From Acidobacteriota bacterium (GTDB lineage: Bacteria > Acidobacteriota > Vicinamibacteria > Vicinamibacterales > UBA2999), in NCBI GenBank assembly GCA_963169195.1, contig CAUJDN010000035.1:1-64000 (forward strand): a stretch of DNA of 64,000 nt, read 5' to 3'. The notes under the pieces were generated by a model. The model had not been told where the DNA came from and searched no databases. It worked only from the letters and a program-made list of their open reading frames with translations. Below are positions 30,584 through 39,091 of the stretch, piece after piece. Both the position numbers and the translations under genes were made by a program. Each line of letters begins with the position of its first letter. The stretch's first letter is position 1.

Positions 30584-31210
30584 TCACAAGCGGCCCACTA
30601 CTCGCGCGGAGAGCCAGAGGAGGGCGGCGGCCGTCGCCAGTTCGAAGCCGACGCGCACGGCGGGGCGCGCGAAGGTACGGCGCAGGACGTGAAGCGCCGT
30701 CGCCCAGGCCGAGTGACAGGCCAGCGCCATCGACACGTGGGTGGCCGCGAGCGCGGCGAAGTAGAACCGCGGCGGCGGAGCGGGCACGAACGTCGGCACG
30801 ACGGCCACGTAGAAGCTGATGACGGCGGGGTTGAGGAGGTTCAGCGTCAGGCCCTCGACAAAGCTGGGGCGATGGGGCATCGGGGCGGGCGCCGCGCCGA
30901 TGCCGCGCGCGGGCGCCGCCTGGCGGCGAGGCCACGCGCGGGCGAGGCTCCTCAGGCCCAGCCACGCCAGGTACGCAGCACCACCCAGGCGAATCGCGTC
31001 GAGCGCCGTCGGCCATCGGCCGACGAGCACCCAGAGTCCGAGTCCCGCCAGCGTGGCGTGCGTGGAATTGGCGAGCGCCGCGCCCAACGCCGCCGCGAGC
31101 CCGGCGCGGTGGCCGCCCTCGATCGTGTTCTTGACGACAACGGCTGTCGTCGATCCGGGCGTGAGGACGAAGATGGCCGTAACGGCGAGATAGGAGAGGA
31201 AGAGAGACAT
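30584..31210 (-). CDS. LysE family translocator
   Basis: MSLFLSYLAVTAIFVLTPGSTTAVVVKNTIEGGHRAGLAAALGAALANSTHATLAGLGL...GLTLNLLNPAVISFYVAVVPTFV. Confidence 0.92.
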   Translation of the reverse strand: MSLFLSYLAVTAIFVLTPGSTTAVVVKNTIEGGHRAGLAAALGAALANSTHATLAGLGLWVLVGRWPTALDAIRLGGAAYLAWLGLRSLARAWPRRQAAPARGIGAAPAPMPHRPSFVEGLTLNLLNPAVISFYVAVVPTFVPAPPPRFYFAALAATHVSMALACHSAWATALHVLRRTFARPAVRVGFELATAAALLWLSARVVGRL

Positions 31211-31297
31211 GGGTCCGGACTCGGTCCCGGCTGCTCAGCGCGACGGGCCGAACAGGTCGGGGCCCAACCCAACCACGGCCGCCGCCCACGCGGGCTC

Positions 31298-31462
31298 GTG
31301 CTTCGCCCCCCCGTGCTTCGAACCCCCGTGCCTCGAACCCCCGTGCTTCGAACCCCCGTGCTTCGAACCCCCGTGCTTCGAACCCCCGTGCCTCGAACCC
31401 CCGTGCCTCGAACCCCCGTGCTTCGAACCCCCGTGCTTCGAACCCCCGTGCTTCGCCCCCCG
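31298..31462. repeat. 15-bp tandem array, minus-strand unit CACGGGGGTTCGAAG, 11 units plus a degenerate one
   Basis: GTG of each unit at 31298,31313,31328,31343,31358,31373,31388,31403,31418,31433,31448 (exact 15-bp spacing); internal variants CTTCGAAC/CCTCGAAC; edge units CTTCGCCCC. Confidence 0.96.
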
Positions 31463-31482
31463 CACGCTTCGAACGCCCATGC

Positions 31483-32439
31483 CTACTCCCACCACGCCAC
31501 CAGCAACTGCACCATCTGCGCCCCCATCAGCAGGCTCGCCACCGTCAGGTGCAGCACCTGGGCCGCGGGGGCCAGCGAGACGAACGCCATGATGCCACCA
31601 AGCACAATCTGCAGCGCGGCGAGCCCGACGACGGCGTAGGTCCACTGGAGAATGAGCTTCTCGCGCGGGTGCCTGGCCCAGGCGACGAGCAGCGAGACCA
31701 AGGCCAGCGACATCACCGCCAGCGCGGCGACCCGGTGCGCGCCGTCGGAGGCGCCCACTGTCGAAAGGGCCGCCTCGCGCGCCACCCCGTGGTCCAGCGC
31801 GTCGTCGATGTTCCCGCGCACCTGCGTGCCGACGGCGACCTGCCCCAGCGTCAGCAGGATCATGACGATGATGCTGGCGATGAGGGCCGTGCGAGACGCC
31901 GGCTCGGTGTCCTCGAGGGCGGCCGGGCGACCTGCACGGGCATGCGGCGGCCGGCGATAGATGGCATAGACGGTCGCGTAGAGGAGGAGCAGGACGATGA
32001 CGATCGCGACCACGAGGTGGGCGGTGACGATCCAGGGGGCCAGCTCGTGCGCGACGACGCGCCCTCCCAGCCAGCCTTCGTAGCCGGTCAGCACCAGCGC
32101 CGCGACAACGGGCCAGAGGATGTGCGGATCCCGCCGATGATGCCGCCAGGCCGAAATCGTCGTCGCGAGGATGGCGAAGCCGGTGGTCACGCCGAGCAGC
32201 CGGTTGAGGTACTCGGTCCACATCAGCGTCTGGTTGAACTGCGACGGGTCGAACTGGGGCGGAAGCTCGGCCGCCGAGGCCGGGGGAAACCAGGATCCGA
32301 AGCAGCGTGGCCAGTCCGGACAGCCGAGACCGGCGCCCGAGGCGCGCACGAGCCCGCCGACGAGGATGAGCAGGTAGGTGACGGCCGTGGTCCAGAGCGC
32401 GAGGCGCACGAATGGGGGGCGCGGCCCATGGGCGATCAC
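31483..32439 (-). CDS. COX15/CtaA heme A synthase family protein
   Basis: FVRLALWTTAVTYLLILVGGLVRASGAGLGCPDWPRCFGSWFPP...NRLLGVTTGFAILATT...LGGRVVAHELAPWIVTAHLVVA; start uncertain (GTG). Confidence 0.9.
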   Translation of the reverse strand: MIAHGPRPPFVRLALWTTAVTYLLILVGGLVRASGAGLGCPDWPRCFGSWFPPASAAELPPQFDPSQFNQTLMWTEYLNRLLGVTTGFAILATTISAWRHHRRDPHILWPVVAALVLTGYEGWLGGRVVAHELAPWIVTAHLVVAIVIVLLLLYATVYAIYRRPPHARAGRPAALEDTEPASRTALIASIIVMILLTLGQVAVGTQVRGNIDDALDHGVAREAALSTVGASDGAHRVAALAVMSLALVSLLVAWARHPREKLILQWTYAVVGLAALQIVLGGIMAFVSLAPAAQVLHLTVASLLMGAQMVQLLVAWWE

Positions 32440-32539
32440 CAGCCCATTATCCGCCGGCGGCTTCTCGGAGAACTCCTGATCGCACGGCACGCCGCGCCGA
32501 CTTCTGGTAGCATGCCGCCCGTCCAGGAGGGCCCATCCG

Positions 32540-33652
32540 ATGTCGCAGACGCTCACCCGCCGCCAGTTCGTCCAGACCGGCACCGCCGCAGGCGTGGCCC
32601 TGACCGCTCCCGTCACGTTGTTCGGGAAGGCGCCGGCCATCCAGACCGCGGTGAGGCCGGTCGTCATCTCCTCGGACAACGGGAACGTGTACAGGAACGG
32701 CGGGCCAAAGACCGGCGTCCAGGTGGCGTTCGAGATGATCACGAAGGGCTCGGACGTGCTGGACGCGCTCGTCGCGGGCGTCAACCTCTGCGAGCTCGAC
32801 CCGGCCGACACCAGCGTGGGCTACGGTGGCCTGCCGAACGCGGACGGCGTCGTGCAACTGGATTCGTGCTGCATGCACGGCCCGACGAAGCGCGCCGGCG
32901 GGGTGGCCGGCCTCGAGGGTGTGCGCACCCCGTCGCTCGTCGCGAAGGCCGTGCTCGAGAACACCGATCACCATCTGCTGGTCGGCAAGGGCGCGCAGGA
33001 CTTCGCGCGCAACATGGGCTTCAAGGTCGAGGACGACCTGAACACCGAGAAGTCGCGCGGGCTGTGGCTGGAGTGGAAGCGCCGGATCGACCCTCAGCAC
33101 TACCTCGATCCGAAGCGGCGCGACGACGCGATGATGATGGCCGGCCTCAGCATGGTGCGCGACGGCCTGATCGACCCGAACCACTTCTGGGGGACGATCA
33201 ACTGCGACGGCGTCAACGGCAAGGGCGACGTGTGCGGCGTCACGACCACGAGCGGCCTCGCGTGGAAGATCCCCGGGCGCGTGGGCGATTCGCCGATCCT
33301 GGGGGCCGGGCTCTACGTGGACGGCGAGGTGGGCGCCGCCGGCTCCACCGGCCGCGGCGAGGCCAATCTCTACAACCTCTGCTCGTTCCTCATCGTCGAG
33401 CAGATGCGGATGGGGAAGTCGCCGAAGGACGCCGGCATGGAGGCGCTCCGGCGCGTGCAGCAGAACACCGTGGAGAAGCGCCTCCTGAACGCGCGCGGCC
33501 TGCCCAATTTCGGCCTGAGCTTCTACATCGTCAACAAGAAGGGGGAGTACGCGGGGGTGTCGATGTACCAGTCCCGCTACGCGGTGTGCACCGAGAACGG
33601 TCCGCAGACGCTGAACAGTGAAGCGCTGCTGGACGGCAGGGCTGGCGATTAG
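32540..33652 (+). CDS. Tat-exported N(4)-(beta-N-acetylglucosaminyl)-L-asparaginase (Ntn hydrolase)
   Basis: TRRQFVQTGTAAGVAL; NGGPKTGVQVAFEMITKGSDVLDALVAGVN...GTINCDGVNGKGDVCGVTTTSGLAWKIPGRVGDSPILGAGLYVDGEVGAAGSTGRGE. Confidence 0.93.
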   Translation: MSQTLTRRQFVQTGTAAGVALTAPVTLFGKAPAIQTAVRPVVISSDNGNVYRNGGPKTGVQVAFEMITKGSDVLDALVAGVNLCELDPADTSVGYGGLPNADGVVQLDSCCMHGPTKRAGGVAGLEGVRTPSLVAKAVLENTDHHLLVGKGAQDFARNMGFKVEDDLNTEKSRGLWLEWKRRIDPQHYLDPKRRDDAMMMAGLSMVRDGLIDPNHFWGTINCDGVNGKGDVCGVTTTSGLAWKIPGRVGDSPILGAGLYVDGEVGAAGSTGRGEANLYNLCSFLIVEQMRMGKSPKDAGMEALRRVQQNTVEKRLLNARGLPNFGLSFYIVNKKGEYAGVSMYQSRYAVCTENGPQTLNSEALLDGRAGD

Positions 33653-33709
33653 CGCCCATTGGTGATTCCATCGGCAGCGGTCAACCACCAATGGACGCGC
33701 GTTGGACAG

Positions 33710-34261
33710 CTAGCGTTTCGGAATGGTCCAGTAGTAGACCTTGCGCCCCTCGACGTCGAGCTCCTTCTCGGGTTTCCAGTCGCCCATGTCGAAGGCGTGC
33801 GAGACGATGCGCGTGCCCGGCTTGAGCTCCTTCATCAGCTTGGGCATCAGCTTCACGTTCAGCGAGGGCAGCAGGTAGAGCGTCACCACGGTGGCCTGGC
33901 TGAGGTCCTGCTCGAACAGGTCGCCCTGGACGATCTTCACCCGATCGCCGACGTTGTTCCTGGCGACGTTCTCGTTCGCTTCCTTGATACGCTGGGGATC
34001 GATGTCGATGCCGACCCCGCGGGCGCCGTACTTCTTCGCGGCGGTCACGGGGATGCGGCCGTCGCCACAGCCGAGGTCGTACACGATGTCGTCCTTGCCG
34101 ACGTTGGCGACCTGCAGCATGGCCTCGACGACGGCCTCGGGAGTGGGCACGTAGATGACATCGGGACGACGCGTCGGGGCCTCCTGCGCGAGCGCGACCG
34201 CGGCGCCGGGCAGGCTGGCCACGACCATCGTGGCAACCAGGGCAATGGAACGAATCTTCAT
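33710..34261 (-). CDS. Predicted exported class I SAM-dependent methyltransferase
   Basis: Signal peptide MKIRSIALVATMVVASLPGAAVALAQEAP; motif I DIVYDLGCGDGRIPVTAAKKYGARGVGIDIDP; AGGAGG before ATG. Confidence 0.85.
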   Translation of the reverse strand: MKIRSIALVATMVVASLPGAAVALAQEAPTRRPDVIYVPTPEAVVEAMLQVANVGKDDIVYDLGCGDGRIPVTAAKKYGARGVGIDIDPQRIKEANENVARNNVGDRVKIVQGDLFEQDLSQATVVTLYLLPSLNVKLMPKLMKELKPGTRIVSHAFDMGDWKPEKELDVEGRKVYYWTIPKR

Positions 34262-34285
34262 GCGCGGGAACCTCCTGGATCGGGC

Positions 34286-36055
34286 GTGAGCGACGAGTAT
34301 AGATCAGGGCCCTCGGGCCGCTGGCTGGCCTGGGTGGCGCTCGTCATGGCCGTGATGCTCGCGGTCGTGGCGGTACCCGCCCTGCGCCACATGCGGGAGA
34401 CACCGCCTCCGCCGCCAGCGCCGGTGCGAGCCAGCTGGACGGCTCCGCCGGACGTGCAGCCGGGCTCGGGGCCGGACTTTCCCTTTGGACTCGCCATCGC
34501 GCCCGACGGCCGGCTCGTGGTGTTCCCCGGCACGCGCGAGGGCCGCGTCCAGTTGTGGCTGCAGGACCTCAGGACCGGCGCCAACACGCCCCTGCCGGGT
34601 ACCGACGCGGCCACGCTGCCCTTCTGGGCGCCGGACGGATCACGGGTGGGTTTCTTCGCCGCGGGCGCCATCCGCGCGTTCACGCTCGAGGGAGCGACCG
34701 TGGAGGAGCTGGCCTCGGCGGAGTCGCCACGAGGAGCGACATGGAACGCGCGGGGCGACATCGTATTTGCCGACGCGGCCGAAGGGGGCCTGACGATCAG
34801 GACCGCCGATGGCGCGACGCGAGCGCTGACCACGCCGGACGCGACCGCTGGTGAGCTGGCGCACGCCTTCCCCGTGTTCCTGCCCGGCGGCGAGCACCTC
34901 GTCTTCTTCGTGCGCACCCGCGCGGAAGCCCAGGCCAGGGAGGGCGTGTGGCTGACGTCGCTGGCCGAACCGTCTCGGCGCGTGCGCCTGGTGGGCACGG
35001 CCTCGCACGGAATGGTCGTGGCCGGGCGCCTGATCTACTCCAACGATGGCGCCCTGGTAACGCAGGAACTCGACCTGGACGAGCGCAGGCTCAGCGGGCG
35101 GGCGACGGTGCTGGGCGTCAGCGTCGGGCAGACGCCGCTCGGGCAGCTGCTGGCCGCCGCGGCCGGGGACATTCTCATCTACAGCCCGCCCGTGTCGTCG
35201 CTTCGCCAGCTCGCGTGGGTCACGCGGGATGGCGAGCCGGCCGGCACACTGGGCTCGCCGGGCGATCTGTGGTCCGTGCGCATCGCGCCTGACGGCCGCC
35301 GCGTGCTCACCACGGTTCTCGAGCCACTGCTCCGGACGCTCGACGTGGTCCAGTACGACGGCACCAGCCTCGTGCCGGCACGGGTCTCCCTCTCCATCGA
35401 TGCCGACGAGTCGCCCGCGTGGTCACCCGACGGGCGCCGGGTGGCCTGGATCTCCGCCGGCCGTGCGCTCACCGTGCGCGGCGCCGGCGCGGTGCTGCCT
35501 GCCGAAACCGTCCGCCGGTTCGACGAGCCGGCACGCGTGACGGACTGGACGCCGGACGGGACCGCCGTGGTGGTGTCGCGGACCATGGCCGCGACGCGGG
35601 AAGACCTGTGGATCGTGCCGGTTCGCGGTGAGGGCGAACCCAGGGCCGTCGTGGAGACGCCGTTTGCCGACGTGCAGGGGGTGATCTCGCCCGACGGCCG
35701 GTGGATTGCGTACACGTCGGACGAGTCGGGCCAATTCGAGGTGTACGTGGAGGCCTTACGGGACCGCTCCCCTGGGCCCGGCACGCGCGAGCGCGTGACG
35801 AGCGGAGGGGGCAGCGATCCGCGATGGAGCCGCGACAGCCGCGAGGTGTTCTTCCGACGCGGATCGGCGATCCACGCTGCCACGCCGGCATTGGGAAGGG
35901 GACTGAACGCCGCGGCCGCGACGTCCATGCTGTTTGATACGAGTGCCGACCTCAGAACGTTCGACATGACCCCGGACGGCCGACGGTTCCTCCTGAACCT
36001 GCCCGCGGCGCCCGCCGCCGCCCCGCCCGCCACGCTGCTGGTCAACGGGCGCTGA
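34286..36055 (+). CDS. TolB/PD40-like beta-propeller membrane-anchored protein
   Basis: TM WLAWVALVMAVMLAVVAVPAL; repeated APDGR/SPDGR blades; start uncertain (GTG 34286 or ATG 34346). Confidence 0.8.
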   Translation: MSDEYRSGPSGRWLAWVALVMAVMLAVVAVPALRHMRETPPPPPAPVRASWTAPPDVQPGSGPDFPFGLAIAPDGRLVVFPGTREGRVQLWLQDLRTGANTPLPGTDAATLPFWAPDGSRVGFFAAGAIRAFTLEGATVEELASAESPRGATWNARGDIVFADAAEGGLTIRTADGATRALTTPDATAGELAHAFPVFLPGGEHLVFFVRTRAEAQAREGVWLTSLAEPSRRVRLVGTASHGMVVAGRLIYSNDGALVTQELDLDERRLSGRATVLGVSVGQTPLGQLLAAAAGDILIYSPPVSSLRQLAWVTRDGEPAGTLGSPGDLWSVRIAPDGRRVLTTVLEPLLRTLDVVQYDGTSLVPARVSLSIDADESPAWSPDGRRVAWISAGRALTVRGAGAVLPAETVRRFDEPARVTDWTPDGTAVVVSRTMAATREDLWIVPVRGEGEPRAVVETPFADVQGVISPDGRWIAYTSDESGQFEVYVEALRDRSPGPGTRERVTSGGGSDPRWSRDSREVFFRRGSAIHAATPALGRGLNAAAATSMLFDTSADLRTFDMTPDGRRFLLNLPAAPAAAPPATLLVNGR

Positions 36056-36866
36056 GCTCGTCAAGGCCTTTCGCGTCCGACTTCTCCCTTCCCACGTCCG
36101 ACTTCTCGTCACCGAAGGTGACGACGACCGGCCCGTGGTCGCTCGTGCCGACCTCGCGCTGCACCACGGCCGACGTGGCCTGGGCCGCCAGGTCGGCCGA
36201 GGCCAGCACATAGTCGATGCGCCAGCCGATGTTGCGCTGCTTCAGGTTGCGCCAGGGCGCCCACCAGGTGAACAGGTCGTCGTTGTCGGGATCGAGCGCA
36301 CGGCCCAGGTCCACCAGGCCCCGCGAGAGCACGCGTTCGAGCGCCACCCGCTCGTCGGGGCGGGCACCAATCTGGTTCGGTTTGCGCTCCTTGGGGTGGA
36401 TGTCCCGGTCCGTGCGGGCGACGTTCAGGTCTCCGCAGACGAGCAGGCGCCGCCGGTCGCGCGCGGCATCCTCCGCCCAGGTGTCGAGAGCATCGAGAAA
36501 CCGCAGCTTGGCGTCGTAGTCCTTGCCGCCATTGGGCACGTACACGGACGCGACGGTGAGGGGCGATCCGCGGGCGGGCAGGTCGAGCGTCGCAATCCGC
36601 TGCTCGAAGTCGAACGCCGGGTGTTCCAGGGTGGGTGGAGCCGCGGCGAACGCCTTCGAGACGAGCAGCGCCACGCCCGAGTAGCCCTTCTCGCCGTGCC
36701 AGAACGACCAGTAGCCGTCCACGTCCCGCAGATCGAACGGCAGCTGGGCGAGGGAGGCCTTGATCTCCTGCAGGCACACGACATCCGGCCGCTCGGCGCC
36801 CAGCCATGCGAGCAGCTCGCCCTGCCGCGCGCGGACGCCGTTGACGTTCCAGGTGGCGACCTTCAC
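36042..36866 (-). CDS. xth: Exodeoxyribonuclease III
   Basis: VKVATWNVNGVRARQGELLAWLGAERPDVVCLQEIKAS...VCGDLNVARTDRDIH...RIDYVLAS...TSDHGPVVVTF; AAGGAG before GTG. Confidence 0.94.
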   Translation of the reverse strand: MKVATWNVNGVRARQGELLAWLGAERPDVVCLQEIKASLAQLPFDLRDVDGYWSFWHGEKGYSGVALLVSKAFAAAPPTLEHPAFDFEQRIATLDLPARGSPLTVASVYVPNGGKDYDAKLRFLDALDTWAEDAARDRRRLLVCGDLNVARTDRDIHPKERKPNQIGARPDERVALERVLSRGLVDLGRALDPDNDDLFTWWAPWRNLKQRNIGWRIDYVLASADLAAQATSAVVQREVGTSDHGPVVVTFGDEKSDVGREKSDAKGLDELSAR

Positions 36867-36971
36867 CGATCCGCTCCTTCTCTCCGCCATCGCCAGGGCT
36901 TCGGCAAGGCCGAGGGGCCCGCCGATCGGGCGAAGCGCCGCCCACCAAAGGCCCACGCGCAACGCGCGTGT

Positions 36972-38051
36972 CTACTGTACCCGCCCCTCGATCTGGTCGT
37001 ACGCGCGGTAGACACCGTGGTTCAGGATGCCCGCGTCGCGGATGGTCGGGTAGTTTCCCGCGTGCGAGCGCAGGTCGATGCGACGCGCGGCCTCCTCCGC
37101 GCTCAGGCCATCGTCGTGCAGCCGTTTCGCCTGCTGCCAGAAGTCCCTGAGGTATGCCTGGAAGTGGTCGATCTTCGCCTTGCCCCGGAAGGCGTCCCCG
37201 TGTCCGGGCAGCACCCAGTCGAAGTCGAGCGCGCGCAGCCGGTCGAGCGTCTCGACCCACTCGAGCACGTAGGCGTCGCCCAGGTACGACGGCCCGGCAC
37301 CGAGCAGGTCGCCGGTGACCACGACCCGTTCCTTCGGCAGGTAGACGACGATGTCGCCACCGGTGTGGCCGCGGCCGAGGAACAGCAGCCGGATCTCGCG
37401 GCCTCCGCGGTGGAGCGTCAGCGCGTCGGTGAGCGTCACCGTGGGCGGTTGCGGCTTCACACTGGCCGTCGCGAGCTGGTACTGCTCCTGCACCTTCAGC
37501 TGGTCCCCGAGCTTGCGCTTCGCGTCGGCGTCGGCCATCGCGTCGACCTGCTTCCGCAGTTGGGCAATCTGGGATGGAATGGCGCCCACGAACATGTCGT
37601 AGGAGCGCCCGCGCATCGACTCGCCCGATGCGAGCATGCGACGCGTGAACTCGTGGCCGATGATCTCCACGCCGGGCCCGTAGATCTGGTTCCCATGCGC
37701 GTGGTCCCAGTGGAAGTGCGTGTTGATGACGTAGCGGATCGGCTTGTCCGTGACGGTCTTCACCTGCTCGGCGAGGGCCCACGCCGCGGCAGGCGTGCTG
37801 TGCGAGTCCACGATGAGCACGTCCTCGTCGTTCACGACGATCGAAGCGTTACAGCCGACGGAGAGGGCACCCGTCCCGACGGCGTGATAGACGCCGTCCT
37901 GGACCCTGTCGAAGCGGAACGCGGCGCCGCGGAACGCGGCGCCGGGCGGCTGCGGCCGCTGGGCCGCGCCGGTCTGCAGCACGATGGCGGTGGTGCCGGC
38001 GAGAACGAGGGCGCAGAGCACGGCGACGCGTCGGAGCATGGTGGACAACAT
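36972..38051 (-). CDS. Exported MBL-fold metallo-hydrolase
   Basis: PIRYVINTHFHWDHAHGNQIYGPGVEIIGHE...FLGRGHTGGDIVVYLPKERVVVTGDLL...LPGHGDAF. Confidence 0.92.
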   Translation of the reverse strand: MLSTMLRRVAVLCALVLAGTTAIVLQTGAAQRPQPPGAAFRGAAFRFDRVQDGVYHAVGTGALSVGCNASIVVNDEDVLIVDSHSTPAAAWALAEQVKTVTDKPIRYVINTHFHWDHAHGNQIYGPGVEIIGHEFTRRMLASGESMRGRSYDMFVGAIPSQIAQLRKQVDAMADADAKRKLGDQLKVQEQYQLATASVKPQPPTVTLTDALTLHRGGREIRLLFLGRGHTGGDIVVYLPKERVVVTGDLLGAGPSYLGDAYVLEWVETLDRLRALDFDWVLPGHGDAFRGKAKIDHFQAYLRDFWQQAKRLHDDGLSAEEAARRIDLRSHAGNYPTIRDAGILNHGVYRAYDQIEGRVQ

Positions 38052-38094
38052 GATACGGGAGACGGGGCTCGAGGGGGCGCCGGCCAGAGTCGGT

Positions 38095-39072
38095 TCAAGA
38101 ACGCAGGAGGCGTTGCGGGTCGGCATAGTGGATCAGGAGCAGATCGGTTTGCCGGATCGCGGACTCGAGCAGGGGCCGGTCGAGCCCATGCACGGTGCGT
38201 GCGCAGACGCGGGCGGCTTCGACCTGCAGCACGCTTCGCGCGATGTCCACGCTGCGGAGCACATCCCGCGGCCCGCTCCCCAGGCACATCGCCCATGACC
38301 CGTGCACCCTGGCAGCCAGATAGCGGCCCACGGCGGGTGCCCACCGGGGCCACGACGGGGCCACCCACCGGGCCCACACCTCCGCAACGTCCGCCGGCAC
38401 GTCCGGCCAGGTGAGATCGGCGGGCATCGCGTCCCGTGCGTGTGCGAAGAGCGCCAGGTCGGGCGGACCCGGCACGCGTGTGTCCGACGCGACAGCCCGA
38501 ACGATCCGCCGCTCCCATCGGCTAACCTCGTCCCAGCCCATCAGGCGCGGCCGACCCGCACATCCCTGCGGGGCCACATCTGCGCCATCTGCGGCCTCGA
38601 TCTCCGTTGGGGGCAGGGCTTCCATCGCGTCAAGCCCCTCCGGGTTCCGGCCGTCGCCGAAGATGGCCGGCCCCTCCACGATCTCCGCCGTATCGTCGTC
38701 GAAGAGCAGCGCCGCGGCTGTCGGGCAATAGTGGGACAACGTGACGTGGACGCCGCGCGGGTCGATCACGCAGACGTACGGGAAGTGCTCGCAGGAGCGA
38801 GGGCGGTGACGATAGATGGCGCACCCTGAGGCCCCGTGGAAGACGCAGTCGCCATCGGACCGGTGTGCCAGGATGCCTGCCACCTCGCCCGGGGCGGTCG
38901 GGGCCGGCTCGAGCCACTGCATGGCTGCCGGCCGCCCGCGGCCCTCGTCGAGGGCGCGCTGCACGAGCGAGGCCCGATCGTGCTCGATCGGAATGGGCCA
39001 CCGCGACGAGCAGCACGCCCCCGAGTGCCGGCACGCGTACCCAAGGTGCGTGCTCAGCCAGTAGGTGCGCAT
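38095..39072 (-). CDS. YkgJ family cysteine-cluster protein
   Basis: LGYACRHSGACCSSRWPIPI...GDCVFHGASGCAIYRHRPRSCEHFPYVCVIDPRG...SHYCPTA. Confidence 0.82.
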   Translation of the reverse strand: MRTYWLSTHLGYACRHSGACCSSRWPIPIEHDRASLVQRALDEGRGRPAAMQWLEPAPTAPGEVAGILAHRSDGDCVFHGASGCAIYRHRPRSCEHFPYVCVIDPRGVHVTLSHYCPTAAALLFDDDTAEIVEGPAIFGDGRNPEGLDAMEALPPTEIEAADGADVAPQGCAGRPRLMGWDEVSRWERRIVRAVASDTRVPGPPDLALFAHARDAMPADLTWPDVPADVAEVWARWVAPSWPRWAPAVGRYLAARVHGSWAMCLGSGPRDVLRSVDIARSVLQVEAARVCARTVHGLDRPLLESAIRQTDLLLIHYADPQRLLRS

Positions 39073-39091
39073 GGCAGGAGAAGCGGCCTGC

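Noticed and set aside
12231-31462. 15-bp arrays as CRISPR
   Set aside because: Contiguous units with no unique spacers, and no cas genes.
31209-31592. PPCFE/HGGSK repeat peptides as real proteins
   Set aside because: They are translations of the 15-bp non-coding array; period divisible by three keeps all frames open.
31549-38414. 690-aa and 759-aa plus-strand ORFs
   Set aside because: Mostly antisense or off-frame relative to COX15, asparaginase, xth and MBL genes; no recognisable domains.
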